A stretch of DNA of 64,000 bases, taken from NCBI RefSeq assembly GCF_030811095.1, contig NZ_JAUSQL010000001.1, forward strand, positions 1,736,001 to 1,800,000, given 5' to 3'. Within the stretch, counting starts at the first letter, position 1. Each line of letters begins with the position of its first letter. Below, piece by piece: positions 19,052 to 33,572 of this stretch. The translations under genes and the position numbers were made by a program. Below the pieces are notes generated by a model. That model did no database searches, was not told where the DNA came from, and worked only from the letters and a program-made list of their open reading frames with translations. The DNA comes from Trueperella abortisuis. Its GTDB lineage: Bacteria; Actinomycetota; Actinomycetes; Actinomycetales; Actinomycetaceae.

Positions 19052-20908
19052 CTACTGAACTTTGCGGACCGCCCCCGACGAGGCCGAGGTCGCCATCGCC
19101 GCGTAGGCCCGCAACGCCTTCGAGACCTTGCGGTCGCGGTTGGCCACCCAGGGCGCCTCGCCCTTATCCGCCCGACGCCGCGCGAGCTCCTCGTCCGCTA
19201 CGTCCAACTTGAGCAGTCGCGTGGGGACATCGATGACGATCCGGTCGCCCTCCTCGATCAGGCCGATCGCTCCTCCCGAGGCCGCCTCCGGCGAAATGTG
19301 CCCAATCGACAACCCCGACGTTCCACCCGAGAAACGCCCGTCCGTGATCAGCGCGCACGTCTTACCCAGGCCCAGCCCCTTGAGGAACGACGTCGGGTAG
19401 AGCATTTCCTGCATGCCCGGCCCACCCTTGGGACCCTCGTAGCGGATGACGACGACGTCGCCCGGCTTGACCTGCTTGGAGAGGATGAGATCGATCGCGG
19501 CCTCCTGCGACTCAACCACGCGCGCCGGGCCCTCGAAGTGGAAGAGGGATTCGTCGATGCCGGCCGTCTTGATGACGGCCCCGTCCTCGGCAAGGTTGCC
19601 GAAAAGAACACACAGGCCACCGTCGGCGGTGTAGGCGTGCTGGAGGTCACGGATGCAGCCGGCCTGCGCGTCGTCGTCGATCGAGTCGTAGCGCCTATCC
19701 TGCGAGAAGGCCCGCGTGGTGCGCACTCCGCCCGGTGCGACCGTGAACAGATCCTTCGCCTTCTCCGAGGCGGAGCCGCCGCGCACGTCCCACTCCCCCA
19801 GCCACTGCTCAAGGGAGTCGGCGTGGATGGCGTGGACGCTTCGGTCAAGCAGGCCGCCGCGGTCAAGCTCACCGAGGATCGCGGGGATGCCTCCCGCCCT
19901 GTGGAAGTCCTCCATGTGGAAACGCGTGGAATTCGGGGCCACCTTCGCCAGGCACGGGGTGCGGCGCGAGAGCTCGTCGATGTCATTGAGCGAGAAGTCA
20001 ACCTCGCCCTCGTGAGCGGCGGCGAGAATGTGCAACACCGTGTTCGTCGAGCCGCCCATCGCAATATCCATCGTCATCGCGTTGCGGAACGCTCCCGCAG
20101 TCGCGATCGAGCGTGGCAGGACGGACTCGTCGCCGTCGTCGTAGTAGCGATGGCACAGCTCCACGATGAGCTCCCCCGCGCGCTCAAAAAGATCCTTGCG
20201 GCGCGCGGCGGTGGCCAGCGTCGAGCCGTTGCCCGGCAACGACAGGCCCAGCGCCTCCGTCAAACAGTTCATCGAATTCGCCGTGAACATGCCCGAACAC
20301 GACCCGCACGTGGGGCAGGCGTTCTGCTCGACGGCGAGCAGCTGAGCGTCCGTGACCGAATCGTTGGCAGACAGCGCCATAGCGTCAATGAGGTCAATGT
20401 TGTGGTCGGCCACGCCCTCAACCGCCTTGCCCGACTCCATCGGACCACCCGACACGAAGACCACCGGGATGTTGAGCCGCATGGCGGCCATGAGCATGCC
20501 CGGCGTGATCTTGTCACAGTTCGAGATGCATACCAGCGCGTCCGCGCAGTGGGCATTGACCATGTACTCGACCGAGTCGGCAATGATCTCACGGCTAGGC
20601 AACGAGTAGAGCATGCCCCCGTGGCCCATCGCGATCCCGTCGTCCACCGCGATCGTGTTGAACTCCTTGCCCACGCCGCCGGCTTCCTCAATAGCTTTAA
20701 TGACCAGCTGGCCCATGTCTTTCAGGTGCACGTGGCCCGGTACGAACTGGGTGAACGAGTTGGCCACCGCAATGATCGGCTTGCCGAAATCCTCTGCTGC
20801 CATCCCGGTCGCGCGCCAAAGCGCGCGAGCACCGGCCATGTTGCGTCCCTGTGTTGATGTCGCTGAACGAAGCTGCGCCACGATCTCCTCTTTTCTCTCT
20901 AACGCCAT
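19052..20908 (-). CDS. ilvD: dihydroxy-acid dehydratase
   Basis: This 618-residue Fe-S enzyme dehydrates dihydroxyisovalerate and dihydroxymethylvalerate, the third step of valine and isoleucine synthesis. Iron-sulfur ligands are in [12 protein letters not shown] and [42 protein letters not shown] is the C-terminal signature. The start is ATG 20908 (MALERKEE); a longer frame upstream has no homology. No clear ribosome-binding site precedes it. It stands 2 kb from ilvBNC, behind the two transporter genes. Confidence 0.97.
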   Translation of the reverse strand: MALERKEEIVAQLRSATSTQGRNMAGARALWRATGMAAEDFGKPIIAVANSFTQFVPGHVHLKDMGQLVIKAIEEAGGVGKEFNTIAVDDGIAMGHGGMLYSLPSREIIADSVEYMVNAHCADALVCISNCDKITPGMLMAAMRLNIPVVFVSGGPMESGKAVEGVADHNIDLIDAMALSANDSVTDAQLLAVEQNACPTCGSCSGMFTANSMNCLTEALGLSLPGNGSTLATAARRKDLFERAGELIVELCHRYYDDGDESVLPRSIATAGAFRNAMTMDIAMGGSTNTVLHILAAAHEGEVDFSLNDIDELSRRTPCLAKVAPNSTRFHMEDFHRAGGIPAILGELDRGGLLDRSVHAIHADSLEQWLGEWDVRGGSASEKAKDLFTVAPGGVRTTRAFSQDRRYDSIDDDAQAGCIRDLQHAYTADGGLCVLFGNLAEDGAVIKTAGIDESLFHFEGPARVVESQEAAIDLILSKQVKPGDVVVIRYEGPKGGPGMQEMLYPTSFLKGLGLGKTCALITDGRFSGGTSGLSIGHISPEAASGGAIGLIEEGDRIVIDVPTRLLKLDVADEELARRRADKGEAPWVANRDRKVSKALRAYAAMATSASSGAVRKVQ

Positions 20909-20924
20909 CGTAGCCGCACCCGCG

Positions 20925-21701
20925 CTAACATCGGGTGGCGGTCCACACCTGGAGCTGATACGGGAGCCCCACCACGGCGTCGTCGCGCCAGGACAAGTGC
21001 TCAAACATGTACCACTCAAGGTTAGCGCGCATCCGGGCGCGGCCGGCCTCCCCCGCCCGGATCCACGACGCGCGCGTGGTCCCGAGCTGCGCAATCTGGG
21101 CGGGCAACAGCGGGTCCAGCCACGTCGTGAGGCGAAGTTCAGGCTCGGTGAAGGGATGCTCCATGTGTCCGTGATGGCCGGGCACACGCAGGTCGGGGAC
21201 CCTGTCGGCCCGGTGCACGTCCCCGGAGCGCATGATCCGCGCCAACCGGTGGACCCACGCCTGGCGCACGTCGAACTGGTTGTACAAGATCACAACCCGA
21301 CCGCCCGGGCGCACCACACGGGCCGCCTCAAGCGCGGCGGCCCGTTCGTCGAGCCAGTGCCAGCACTGCCCATACGCGAGAACGTCCACGGAAGCGTCAG
21401 CAAAGGGGAGGCACTCGCCCGTCGCGTCGAGCAGACGCCTCGCCGGGAAGTCGGGAAGGGCCCGGCGAAACCCGGCCCGCATGTCCGCCGACGGCTCCAC
21501 CGCCCATACGGTTCGCGCCAAGGCTGCGAGCGTCGCGGTGAGCTTTCCGGTTCCGGCCCCCACATCCACGACGACGTCGCAGCGAGCAACGACTCCTTCG
21601 AGCGCGCAAGCCGGGTAGCCCGGACGGACGTCGACGTAAGAGGCGACCGAGGCGCCCGCCTCCGAAAACGGGTTGTGTGCGGCGTTTGATGGCCGGGGCA
21701 T
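20925..21701 (-). CDS. class I SAM-dependent methyltransferase
   Basis: This 258-residue protein has a Rossmann methyltransferase domain at its centre: [16 protein letters not shown] (motif I, about residues 44-59), [10 protein letters not shown] with the acidic residue that binds SAM ribose, [19 protein letters not shown] (motif IV-like) and [14 protein letters not shown] (motif V). It belongs to the UbiE/Methyltransf_11-like group; the substrate cannot be told. It lies 16 bases upstream of ilvD on the same strand and may share its transcript. Confidence 0.8.
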   Translation of the reverse strand: MPRPSNAAHNPFSEAGASVASYVDVRPGYPACALEGVVARCDVVVDVGAGTGKLTATLAALARTVWAVEPSADMRAGFRRALPDFPARRLLDATGECLPFADASVDVLAYGQCWHWLDERAAALEAARVVRPGGRVVILYNQFDVRQAWVHRLARIMRSGDVHRADRVPDLRVPGHHGHMEHPFTEPELRLTTWLDPLLPAQIAQLGTTRASWIRAGEAGRARMRANLEWYMFEHLSWRDDAVVGLPYQLQVWTATRC

Positions 21702-21782
21702 CAGCGGGTTTCCTCTCCGGCGAGCCCGGCGTGCCGATGGGCGAGATCGGTGGTTCGCATGGCCGGGATTCTATCAGGGCCG

Positions 21783-21815
21783 GCGAGATTGCGTCCCGTG
21801 CGAGATTGCGTCCCG
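21783..21815. repeat. tandem 17-base repeat
   Basis: GCGAGATTGCGTCCCG occurs at 21783-21798 and again at 21800-21815, followed by a GC-rich palindrome around 21816-21838. It lies in the 237-base gap between the methyltransferase and the sugar operon. No function can be assigned. Confidence 0.6.
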
Positions 21816-21896
21816 CGGCCGTAGCGCCGCGGCCGCGGGTGTTGCCGCCCAGTGCTTCTTATAGCGCCAAGCACATATCCGCCTTCGCCTCAGGCG

Positions 21897-21926
21897 TTCC
21901 CCCGTTTGGAATAACGGGGGAACACC
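21897..21926 (-). terminator. hairpin after the alpha-galactoside operon
   Basis: GTTCCCCCGTT pairs with AACGGGGGAAC around a short loop, 13-40 bases past the stop of the binding-protein gene. There is no U-tail on the minus strand. It most likely ends the sugar operon transcript. Confidence 0.6.
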
Positions 21927-21938
21927 CGGGGCAAAGGC

Positions 21939-23339
21939 CTACTTGTCCTCTCGATTCGAGCTCATCAGCACGTTGACACGATTGTTCGCATCGGTCAACG
22001 ATGATGGGTCAGCTTCGAAGGCGATCACGGCCGACATAGCTGGCTTCATCATGGAATCCACCTGCGCCCAGCGGTCAACCACCGGAGAGGGAACCGTTGT
22101 GCCTTCGTCAATGTGTATGGAGAACGCGCGCGCGTCCATCCCCATATTCTCGAAGGTCGAGATGGCTTTCTGAGTGGAGGTCATGATCGCGGGGAAAACG
22201 GTGCCCTGTTCGGCGATGACATCTTGACAATCAGCAGATCCCAGGTATTTCACCCAGCGCCACGCTTCTTGCGGATGCTTTGTGCCGACCCACACCGAAT
22301 CAGCCAGGCCATTCATCACCGATGCGCGATGGCCGTCCGGACCAATCGGCGTCGGAGCGACCTGTACCGGTATTTGCGAAGTCGTGGCGATATTCGAGAT
22401 ATTCCACGATCCTTCAATCAGCGTCGCATAGGCGCCCGAGCCAAGCGATTCAAGCGTGCCAATGCCAGACGTGGCGATGGACAGCGGCGGCATGTACCCC
22501 TTTTCGATCAACGAACGCCACCACCCGATGGTCTCCTGGAATTTGGGCGAATCGTAGTTGAAGTGCTGCCCCCAGGGGTTCGTTTCCGTCCACGTCCACT
22601 GCCCGTTCGAGAGGGCAAACGGCGACCACTGAACCTGGCCATAGCCAGAGCCGGCCTCGTTGTACCCGATTCCGTAAACCTTGACGCGGCTCTTGTCGAA
22701 GCCCTCTTCGTCGCCTCGCACGCCGTTGGCGTCGATTGTCATGTGCGCGAGGAACTTCTCAAAAGAACCACCGTCTGTCGGATTCCACTCAAGTTTCCAA
22801 AGATCTTCGGGCGAGTATCCTGCTTCCTTAACCATGTCCTGGTTGTAGAACAAGGCCTCGGTATCCCAGTCTTTTGGCAGGCCGTAGCGTTGCGTGCCGT
22901 CCTGCGAAACCCACTGATCGGCGAGGCCCGGCGCATAGACCGAGAAATCGTATTTTTCTTCCTCGACGTAGGGCTCAATGTCTAGCAATTGCCCCAGCGA
23001 GGCGTACTTGCCGAACTGTGCGGTGTGGTTGGTGAAGACGTCCGGTGCGTTCTCCGCCACCATCGAGGCGGTGATCTGCGTCCAGTAGTCATCCCACCCG
23101 TACTGCTCGATCTGAATGTGCACATCCGGGTTCTTCTTTTCGAAATCTGTTGCGCACTGCCTGTATCCGGGCAACTGTCCCGCGTCCCAAAGCCAATACC
23201 GAAGCGTGACCTTGTCGGCCGTGTCACCCGCATTTGTGGCACACGCCGATAGCGTAGCGCCTGAGACGAGACTCAGCGCGGCGAGCGCAGCGAATGCACG
23301 GCGCTTGCGCGAAACATGCCGTAGATTATTCTTCTTCAT
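21939..23339 (-). CDS. sugar ABC transporter substrate-binding lipoprotein
   Basis: This 466-residue extracellular lipoprotein belongs to the family 1 binding proteins. The signal peptide has a basic start (MKKNNLRHVSRKRR), a hydrophobic core and the lipobox LSAC with Cys33 as the lipidated residue. The mature part has the usual YWLWDAGQLPGYRQCATDFEKKNPDVHI opening. ATG 23339 follows GTGAGGCG; a GTG at 23351 overlapping the permease stop is the alternative. It should deliver an oligosaccharide to the two permeases encoded just upstream. The linked alpha-galactosidase points to raffinose-, melibiose- or stachyose-type sugars, which is inference. Confidence 0.9.
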   Translation of the reverse strand: MKKNNLRHVSRKRRAFAALAALSLVSGATLSACATNAGDTADKVTLRYWLWDAGQLPGYRQCATDFEKKNPDVHIQIEQYGWDDYWTQITASMVAENAPDVFTNHTAQFGKYASLGQLLDIEPYVEEEKYDFSVYAPGLADQWVSQDGTQRYGLPKDWDTEALFYNQDMVKEAGYSPEDLWKLEWNPTDGGSFEKFLAHMTIDANGVRGDEEGFDKSRVKVYGIGYNEAGSGYGQVQWSPFALSNGQWTWTETNPWGQHFNYDSPKFQETIGWWRSLIEKGYMPPLSIATSGIGTLESLGSGAYATLIEGSWNISNIATTSQIPVQVAPTPIGPDGHRASVMNGLADSVWVGTKHPQEAWRWVKYLGSADCQDVIAEQGTVFPAIMTSTQKAISTFENMGMDARAFSIHIDEGTTVPSPVVDRWAQVDSMMKPAMSAVIAFEADPSSLTDANNRVNVLMSSNREDK

Positions 23340-23347
23340 GATGCGCC

Positions 23348-24289
23348 TCACTTAATCCCGGAGAATCCAATAGAGTTCACGATTCGCTTGCCCAGGATCA
23401 CGAACAGGATCACGATGGGCAGCGCGGCAACGAGAGCGGCTGCCATCAGCGCCGTCCAGTCGGGCGAGCCCTGCGGCTTTTGCGAGCGGAAGATGCCGAG
23501 CGCCACCGTCAGCACGCGCACGTTGTCCGACTGGCCGACCAGCAACGGCCACATGTAGTCGTTCCAGGCGTTGATGAACGTCAAGACGGCAAGCGTGATG
23601 ATCGGAGCTGAAGCCATCGGGCAGATCACCCGGAAGAACACCTTGAACGGGCCGGCTCCGTCGATCATCGCGGCCTCGTCGATCTCTCTGGGCACGCCGA
23701 GAAAGAACTGGCGCAAGAAGAAGATCGCGAACGGCGTCATGAAGAACGTAGGCAAGACGATCCCGGGAAAAGTGTTGAGCAAGCCGAGCTGCTTGATCAG
23801 CACGAAGTTCGGAATCATGGTGAAGATACTCGGCACCATCAAAGCAGACAAGAAAAGGGCAAAGATAGCGTCGCGCCCTTTCCATGTCAGCCGTGAGAAT
23901 GCGTAGGCCGCCATCGCTGAGAACAGCGTTTGCCCGACCGTGACCACGCTTGCCACGATCAGTGAGTTGCGCAGGTAAAGCCAGAAGTTGATGGAGGCAC
24001 CCGCGCCGCCCTGAGCCAGCGATTCTTCGGGGCTCGTCATGCCAAAGACACGACGATAGGCATCGAGCGTGGGGTTTTCCGGCCATAGTGTCCCTGGCGA
24101 GGACACCAGTTCCGAGTTCGTCATCAAAGATGAGCGCAGCATCCATATGAACGGAAATATGGTGATGAGCAGCAGGAAGATCAGGCACGCCCATGCGGCG
24201 TAGAATCCCAGGCCGTGACGCTTCTTTGGCTCAGCTACGCGGGCAGTGCCAGCAACGCTGGACTTCTTAGTGATTGTCTGGGTCGTCAT
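23348..24289 (-). CDS. carbohydrate ABC transporter permease (MalG/MsmG type)
   Basis: This 313-residue CUT1 permease has about six membrane segments. The cytoplasmic EAA loop EIDEAAMIDGAGPFKVFFRVICP, which contacts the ATPase, is clearly present. ATG 24289 lies behind GAGGTGAG, ten bases after the stop of the partner permease. It forms the pore with the gene at 24300-25217. Confidence 0.93.
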   Translation of the reverse strand: MTTQTITKKSSVAGTARVAEPKKRHGLGFYAAWACLIFLLLITIFPFIWMLRSSLMTNSELVSSPGTLWPENPTLDAYRRVFGMTSPEESLAQGGAGASINFWLYLRNSLIVASVVTVGQTLFSAMAAYAFSRLTWKGRDAIFALFLSALMVPSIFTMIPNFVLIKQLGLLNTFPGIVLPTFFMTPFAIFFLRQFFLGVPREIDEAAMIDGAGPFKVFFRVICPMASAPIITLAVLTFINAWNDYMWPLLVGQSDNVRVLTVALGIFRSQKPQGSPDWTALMAAALVAALPIVILFVILGKRIVNSIGFSGIK

Positions 24290-24299
24290 AGTACTCACC

Positions 24300-25217
24300 T
24301 CACAGTTCATCCGATTCGTTTGCTCTCATCAGGCGAAGCTGAATGAGCGTCACGCCAAAGAGCAACACGAACAGCACCATCGCCAAGGCAGATGCGTATC
24401 CGAAGTCGAGCTGGCCAAACGCGAGATCCCAGATGTAGTAGTAGATCACGCGCGTAGCATTAATCGGCCCGCCCTTCGTCGTGATGGCAACCGTGTCGAA
24501 GATCTGGAACGAACCGGTAACGGTAACCACCAAGACCATGGCCAAAACCGGACGAAGGAGCGGAAGGGTAATGGAGAAGAACTTTCGCACTTCACCCGCG
24601 CCATCGATATCTGCGGCCTCGTAAACCGACTTGTTGATGGTTTGCAACCCGGCAAAGACCAAGAGAGCCGTGTATCCCATGTGGCGCCACACGTTGATGA
24701 ACGCCACGGTTGGAATGGCCCAGGCTGATTCACCGAAGAATGCCACGCGATCCAGACCGATGCCGTCCATGACCACGTTCACGATACCGATCTGGTAATC
24801 CATCATGAAATACCACACCAGGGCGACAACCACGTTCGCAATGAAGTATGGCAACAGCGCCATACCGCGGATAAGGGTGGAGCTGGTCAATCGCTGGAGT
24901 AGCACTGCCAGAAGGATCGCGATGATCGTTTGGAAACCGATGTTGAGCACCACGTAGTACAGCGTCACCTTGATGGAATTCCAAAAGAGGGGATCCTCGA
25001 TGAGTCGCTGGTAGTTTGCCATGCCTGTCCACGTGGGTGGCGTGAGAACCGCGTAATCTGTAAACGAAAAGTACAGTCCTCGAAGTGCTGGGACCAGATA
25101 GAACATGATGAGCCCGATTCCAGCGGGGGCGAGAAAAATCAATGCATAGCGGGTTTGCCGGTTGTTGACGGCGTGACGACGCACCTTCGTTGGTGCGCTC
25201 ACCGTGGGTGATGACAT
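24300..25217 (-). CDS. carbohydrate ABC transporter permease (MalF/MsmF type)
   Basis: This 305-residue CUT1 permease has six predicted membrane segments and the EAA loop YEAADIDGAGEVRKFFSITLP. Its N-terminus is short, as in the MsmF/UgpA group. It follows the alpha-galactosidase gene by 39 bases and precedes the second permease by ten. No ATP-binding subunit is encoded in the cluster, so a shared MsmK-type ATPase elsewhere in the genome is expected. Confidence 0.93.
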   Translation of the reverse strand: MSSPTVSAPTKVRRHAVNNRQTRYALIFLAPAGIGLIMFYLVPALRGLYFSFTDYAVLTPPTWTGMANYQRLIEDPLFWNSIKVTLYYVVLNIGFQTIIAILLAVLLQRLTSSTLIRGMALLPYFIANVVVALVWYFMMDYQIGIVNVVMDGIGLDRVAFFGESAWAIPTVAFINVWRHMGYTALLVFAGLQTINKSVYEAADIDGAGEVRKFFSITLPLLRPVLAMVLVVTVTGSFQIFDTVAITTKGGPINATRVIYYYIWDLAFGQLDFGYASALAMVLFVLLFGVTLIQLRLMRANESDEL

Positions 25218-25256
25218 CGCTTTTCTCCTTTCTAAATTTACCTTGTGAAAAACACG

Positions 25257-27431
25257 TTAGGCTCGTGCACTCAGGCGCAAGAGAACGGTTTGCAGCGGGT
25301 TGAGATCCGGGAAACGAAAACCAGCCTGCATGATGACCCGCCCCGGTAGCGTGAGGCCGTCCTGCCACCACGGCACCGAACCGGCGCCTGTAGCGATAGC
25401 GGAGTCGATTCCGCCCGGCAGGAGCTCGCGCATGTGGTAGACGACGTCGTTATCCAGTCCAGGCAGACGTAACGCGGGAGTGGGACGCTGCGGTGAGGTC
25501 TGCACGCGCGTGAGAGCAAAGACAGCATCCGATCGATCCTGCGCAACGACGCCGTGAACCCGGTAGCCCTGATCGGGATGATCTGCGTGAACCACGCGTC
25601 CCGAATGCAGCATTGGGCGCAAGCTCTTGTGCAACGCGACCCACTTGGCCAGCTCGTCACGCTCATGCGGATCCGCGTTCGGCAAGTCCCACTCAATCCC
25701 CATGTGGGAGAACATCGCATTCGAGGCACGCAATGCCAGATTCAACGTGCGCCCCGTTTGGTGTGACACCGTTGAGGCAACGTGAGACCCAACCAATTCC
25801 GGCGGCAAGAGTAGCGATGTTCCGGCTTCGATCTGCAGGCGTTCCATCGCATCCGTGCAGTCCGAGCCCCACACGCGTACCGCGTGCTCCATGATACCCA
25901 GGTCAATGCGCCCGCCGCCTCCAGCACAAGACTCAATCTCCAGCCCCGGATAGGCGGACATAATGAAGTCCATGAGCCGGTAGGTTGCCAGCGTTTGAGC
26001 GTGGTAGACCGGCTTGCCCGTGAGCGGGGAGATCGCCTCGTACAGGTCGCGGTTGAAGTCCCACTTGATGTAGTCGACAGTCGTCGAATCCAGCACCGCA
26101 ACCATCTGCGATCTGACGTGCTCATAGGCTTCAGGGTTCGTCAGGTCTATCACCTGCTGGTGGCGCGCCTCCTGCGGGCGATGCGTGCGCGGTGACAGAA
26201 TCCACTCCGGATGACGCCGCGCCACCTCCGAATTGGGGCTGATCATTTCCGGTTCGAACCACAAACCGAACTGCATTCCTGCCGCATGAACCGCGTCCGC
26301 CAGCGGAGCCAGTCCGTGCGGCCACACTTCTTCCGATATGGTCCAATCCCCCAGGCTGGTCGTGTCATCTCGCCTGTCCGAGAACCATCCATCATCGAGC
26401 ACAAAACGCTCAACTCCCACCTTCGCGGCCTCTTCAGCGAGCTTGAGGAGATGGGGCAGTTCCTGTTTGAAGTACACCGCCTCCCACGCGTTCAGCGTCA
26501 CCGGCCGGGGCGTCGTCGGGTGGTTCGAGCGGCCTCGGAGAAACTCGTGGATGCGCCCGGCTGCCTCATCAAGCCCTTCGCCCCAAGTGCCCACGATCCA
26601 CGGAGAGGTATAGCGCTCGCCGTGTGCGAGAAGAACTTCGCCCGGGTAAAGCAACTCTCCCGCAAGTAGCCCCTGGTAGCCTTGCGTGTCCCGCTCGGCG
26701 ATAGTGCAGGTGTTACCCGACCAGGCGACGTGAACGTAATGGACAAGTCCGCGCTGCCACGATGTGCCTTCTTCACAGGTGCCGTGAATCGTTGATGCGG
26801 AGTGTCCGCGCCCCACACGGATTTCACGCCGATGCGAACCGATGGTGAACTCGTGCAGGTGAGTGTCACGTTCACGCAAATGGTGTCCGCTTTGATCGAT
26901 GACGAAGGTCTCGCTGGCGGGTGTCGGCAGTGCCAGCAGTAGCGAGTCGAGTTGATAGCCATCCTCACCCGTATTCGTCACGCTTGCCCGAGTGCGCACT
27001 AGGCCTGAGCCCGTGATCTCCAGCTCAAGTGTCAGATCGATACCCGCCTCGTCATCGTGAGCGTGGGCGATCATCGACGACGCCGTCTGCTCGACCGAGC
27101 CCGTCACGAATGAGGAGAACTGCGCCGCGCCATCGCGCGCGCCAACCAAGCCCGGCGTGCCGATCCACCCCTCGCTCTGTTGCGGTACGAGAGAAAAGAG
27201 CGGAGGGACATCGGCCAGGCCCGAGACGACGGCGGAAATCTGCGCCCGCGAGAACGCCGTGGCCTGGTCTGAACTGACCGCCCCGAGATCCGCGCCCCAG
27301 TACAGCACCTGAGGTAACCCCCGGTCCGTAAGCCGCACAAAGACGGAAGTCCCGCCGTTTCTCAGATGAATGTTTGGTGGTATCGATACCATGAGCACCC
27401 CGAATCGAGTTGTGTGAGGCTGTAGCGCCAT
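25257..27431 (-). CDS. alpha-galactosidase, glycoside hydrolase family 36
   Basis: This 724-residue enzyme has no signal peptide and should act in the cytoplasm on imported alpha-galactosides, releasing galactose. Its N-terminal beta domain is followed by the barrel, where RFVLDDGWF, KWDFNRD (nucleophile Asp458), ESCAGGGGRIDLGI and WGSDCTDA (acid/base Asp524) are the family 36 landmarks. The length fits bacterial AgaA/RafA enzymes. It is the first gene of a four-gene operon with two permeases and a binding protein. A LacI-type operator-like palindrome lies 70 bases upstream. Confidence 0.95.
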   Translation of the reverse strand: MALQPHTTRFGVLMVSIPPNIHLRNGGTSVFVRLTDRGLPQVLYWGADLGAVSSDQATAFSRAQISAVVSGLADVPPLFSLVPQQSEGWIGTPGLVGARDGAAQFSSFVTGSVEQTASSMIAHAHDDEAGIDLTLELEITGSGLVRTRASVTNTGEDGYQLDSLLLALPTPASETFVIDQSGHHLRERDTHLHEFTIGSHRREIRVGRGHSASTIHGTCEEGTSWQRGLVHYVHVAWSGNTCTIAERDTQGYQGLLAGELLYPGEVLLAHGERYTSPWIVGTWGEGLDEAAGRIHEFLRGRSNHPTTPRPVTLNAWEAVYFKQELPHLLKLAEEAAKVGVERFVLDDGWFSDRRDDTTSLGDWTISEEVWPHGLAPLADAVHAAGMQFGLWFEPEMISPNSEVARRHPEWILSPRTHRPQEARHQQVIDLTNPEAYEHVRSQMVAVLDSTTVDYIKWDFNRDLYEAISPLTGKPVYHAQTLATYRLMDFIMSAYPGLEIESCAGGGGRIDLGIMEHAVRVWGSDCTDAMERLQIEAGTSLLLPPELVGSHVASTVSHQTGRTLNLALRASNAMFSHMGIEWDLPNADPHERDELAKWVALHKSLRPMLHSGRVVHADHPDQGYRVHGVVAQDRSDAVFALTRVQTSPQRPTPALRLPGLDNDVVYHMRELLPGGIDSAIATGAGSVPWWQDGLTLPGRVIMQAGFRFPDLNPLQTVLLRLSARA

Positions 27432-27496
27432 TGCATACTGTTACCTTACGGCATGAATAATCGTAGCACGCCAATTAACCAATAGATGGGGATAAT

Positions 27497-27512
27497 GTGA
27501 AACGCGTTCCCC
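27497..27512. promoter_or_regulatory. LacI-family operator-like palindrome upstream of the alpha-galactosidase
   Basis: GTGAAACGCGTTCCCC has a perfect AACGCGTT core centred on CG and partial outer symmetry, as in LacI/GalR family sites. It is about 70 bases before the alpha-galactosidase start. No regulator gene lies nearby in the window. Confidence 0.45.
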
Positions 27513-27597
27513 AACCTCGGAACTGCTTTTCGTTAAACAATCAAGGACTTATTCGGACACCACGATATCCGGGACCTTCGTCGTACGGAGTCCATTG

Positions 27598-27625
27598 TAT
27601 ATAACTCTATCTAGACATATATCAA
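27598..27625 (-). promoter_or_regulatory. putative promoter of the alpha-galactoside operon
   Basis: On the minus strand TTGATA (27625-27620) and TATATA (27603-27598) are 16 bases apart in an AT-rich stretch. This would give a 5' leader of about 160 bases containing the palindrome at 27497-27512. The remaining gap 27626-27876 shows no gene. Confidence 0.45.
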
Positions 27626-27876
27626 TCGCTGAAGCAACCCCGATAGATTGGACAAGTCGATTGAGCCATCAACCCAGCTACCTGGGCATACAACGCTGCA
27701 TCCGATCCTCAACACCGGCGCATCCCCAACTGAGCGCCGAGCCGCGTCACCGTCAATCCCGCATTCGCGCGTGGCTGTGGGGTGGAGTTACACCACGAGA
27801 GTCTAAGCCATCCTGGACACCACAGTCCCGGGCACCCCAAACGACGCCGTGCGGACCAAGCAGGGGGCTACAGGAT

Positions 27877-27917
27877 AAAAAAAGGGGGGGTCCCGGCACA
27901 AGTGCCGGGACCCCCCC
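27877..27917 (-). terminator. rRNA operon terminator
   Basis: A 16-pair GC-rich stem (27884-27899 with 27902-27917) is followed on the minus strand by seven U's (27883-27877). It lies about 18 bases past the 5S gene. This is a textbook intrinsic terminator. Confidence 0.93.
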
Positions 27918-27934
27918 TTCTTCTTCACAAACAA

Positions 27935-28053
27935 TGACGGCAGTGTCCTACTCTCCCACACCCTCACAAGTGCAGTACCATCGGCGCTAGCAGGCTTAGC
28001 TTCCGGGTTCGGAATGGGACCGGGCGTTACCCCACCGCTATAACCACCGTCAA
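27935..28053 (-). rRNA. rrf: 5S ribosomal RNA
   Basis: The minus strand reads TGACGGTGGTTATAGCGGTG at the 5' end, continues through CCATTCCGAACCCGGAAG (loop C region), and ends with the complementary CACTGCCGTCA. The length is about 119 bases, with the ends estimated from the terminal helix. Confidence 0.93.
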
Positions 28054-28127
28054 AAACACGGGAAACACACACGCACGGCGTAGTGACCCAGAATCGTATA
28101 GTAGATGCGAACACAACAAAAAAGTTG

Positions 28128-31212
<3,085 letters not shown>

Positions 31213-31411
31213 CCAAAAGATGCTCGCATCCACTATACAATTCTCAACCACCACACCAACACCACACACAAACCCCACAACAGAGCCCGGCGCAGGCAGC
31301 ACAGGTGTTACCCCACACCCCAACAGCATGCCAGCCCCCCACATTGCGAACCACTAAAAACCCCACACACAAACACCCACAACCACAACAGTCACAGGCA
31401 CACATGAGGCT

Positions 31412-32946
<1,535 letters not shown>

Positions 32947-33139
32947 AAAACCAAACCCACCAAGCACAAAACCCAGCAGGAAAGATCCAAACAGAAAGCC
33001 AAAACAGACTCAAAAAACCAGAAAAACTGGCAAAAAAAACTGCAACCAACCCAACCCAACAAAAAGCCAAGCCAAGCCAGCCACAACAACAACCAACCCA
33101 ACCAAAAAAGGAAGAGCCAGCCATCAAAAAAACACAACA

Positions 33140-33180
33140 TAAAAAGCTGACACACTATTGAGATATCAAACAACACACCC
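33140..33180 (-). promoter_or_regulatory. rRNA leader motif (antitermination-like)
   Basis: On the minus strand TGTTTGATATCTCAATAGTG is followed by GTCAGC and a run of U's. A very similar TTTGAGAACTCAATAGTG block precedes 16S genes in many actinobacteria, where it acts in processing or antitermination. It lies about 200 bases before 16S; the stretch between them (32947-33139) is A/C-rich and contains no gene. Confidence 0.65.
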
Positions 33181-33233
33181 ACTCGAAAGACCAGCGATTT
33201 CTCTTCGCTGTGCCCCTCGGGAGCAACCTCTCT

Positions 33234-33262
33234 AACTTAGCTCATCTTTCGGCCGGAGTCAA
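33234..33262 (-). promoter_or_regulatory. rRNA operon promoter P2
   Basis: On the minus strand TTGACT (33262-33257) and TAAGTT (33239-33234) are separated by 17 bases. This is the promoter nearer to the leader motif and the 16S gene. Confidence 0.7.
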
Positions 33263-33342
33263 ATCCCGGTGTCTAGATCACATAAATCAGAAAGACATTT
33301 GCCGCTCGGCCCGTGAGCCTCACGCCCCGGCGGCAAGAAAAG

Positions 33343-33372
33343 AATTTACACACCCCGCACCCGGAAGGTCAA
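33343..33372 (-). promoter_or_regulatory. rRNA operon promoter P1
   Basis: On the minus strand TTGACC (33372-33367) and TAAATT (33348-33343) are separated by 18 bases. Together with P2, 110 bases downstream, it gives the tandem arrangement usual for rRNA operons. Confidence 0.68.
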
Positions 33373-33451
33373 ACCCGATCGCCGTGCCCCTCCTCACACC
33401 GCCCCGAACTGCGCAAATATGCGGAAAGGTCGGCCATGACGCACAACATAC

Positions 33452-33489
33452 GCGCTGGGGGCGCGTCGGATTCGACGCGCCCCCAGCGC
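33452..33489 (-). terminator. long perfect hairpin between malic enzyme and the rRNA promoters
   Basis: A 17-base stem (33452-33468 with 33473-33489) closes on the loop GATT. It lies 84 bases beyond the malic enzyme stop and 80 bases before P1. It probably shields the rRNA promoters from read-through; a U-tail is absent. Confidence 0.65.
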
Positions 33490-33572
33490 TCTGTGGTATC
33501 GCGGGCCTCCCTTTTTCGTGCTCCCAGCACGCACGGGCCCCGCCCTTTCCGCGTAGTAGCGCGCTTACCCCC

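Noticed and set aside
18944..20857. A 637-codon plus-strand frame opposite ilvD
   Set aside because: Long only because ilvD is GC-rich; composition is Arg, Val and His-rich and without domains.
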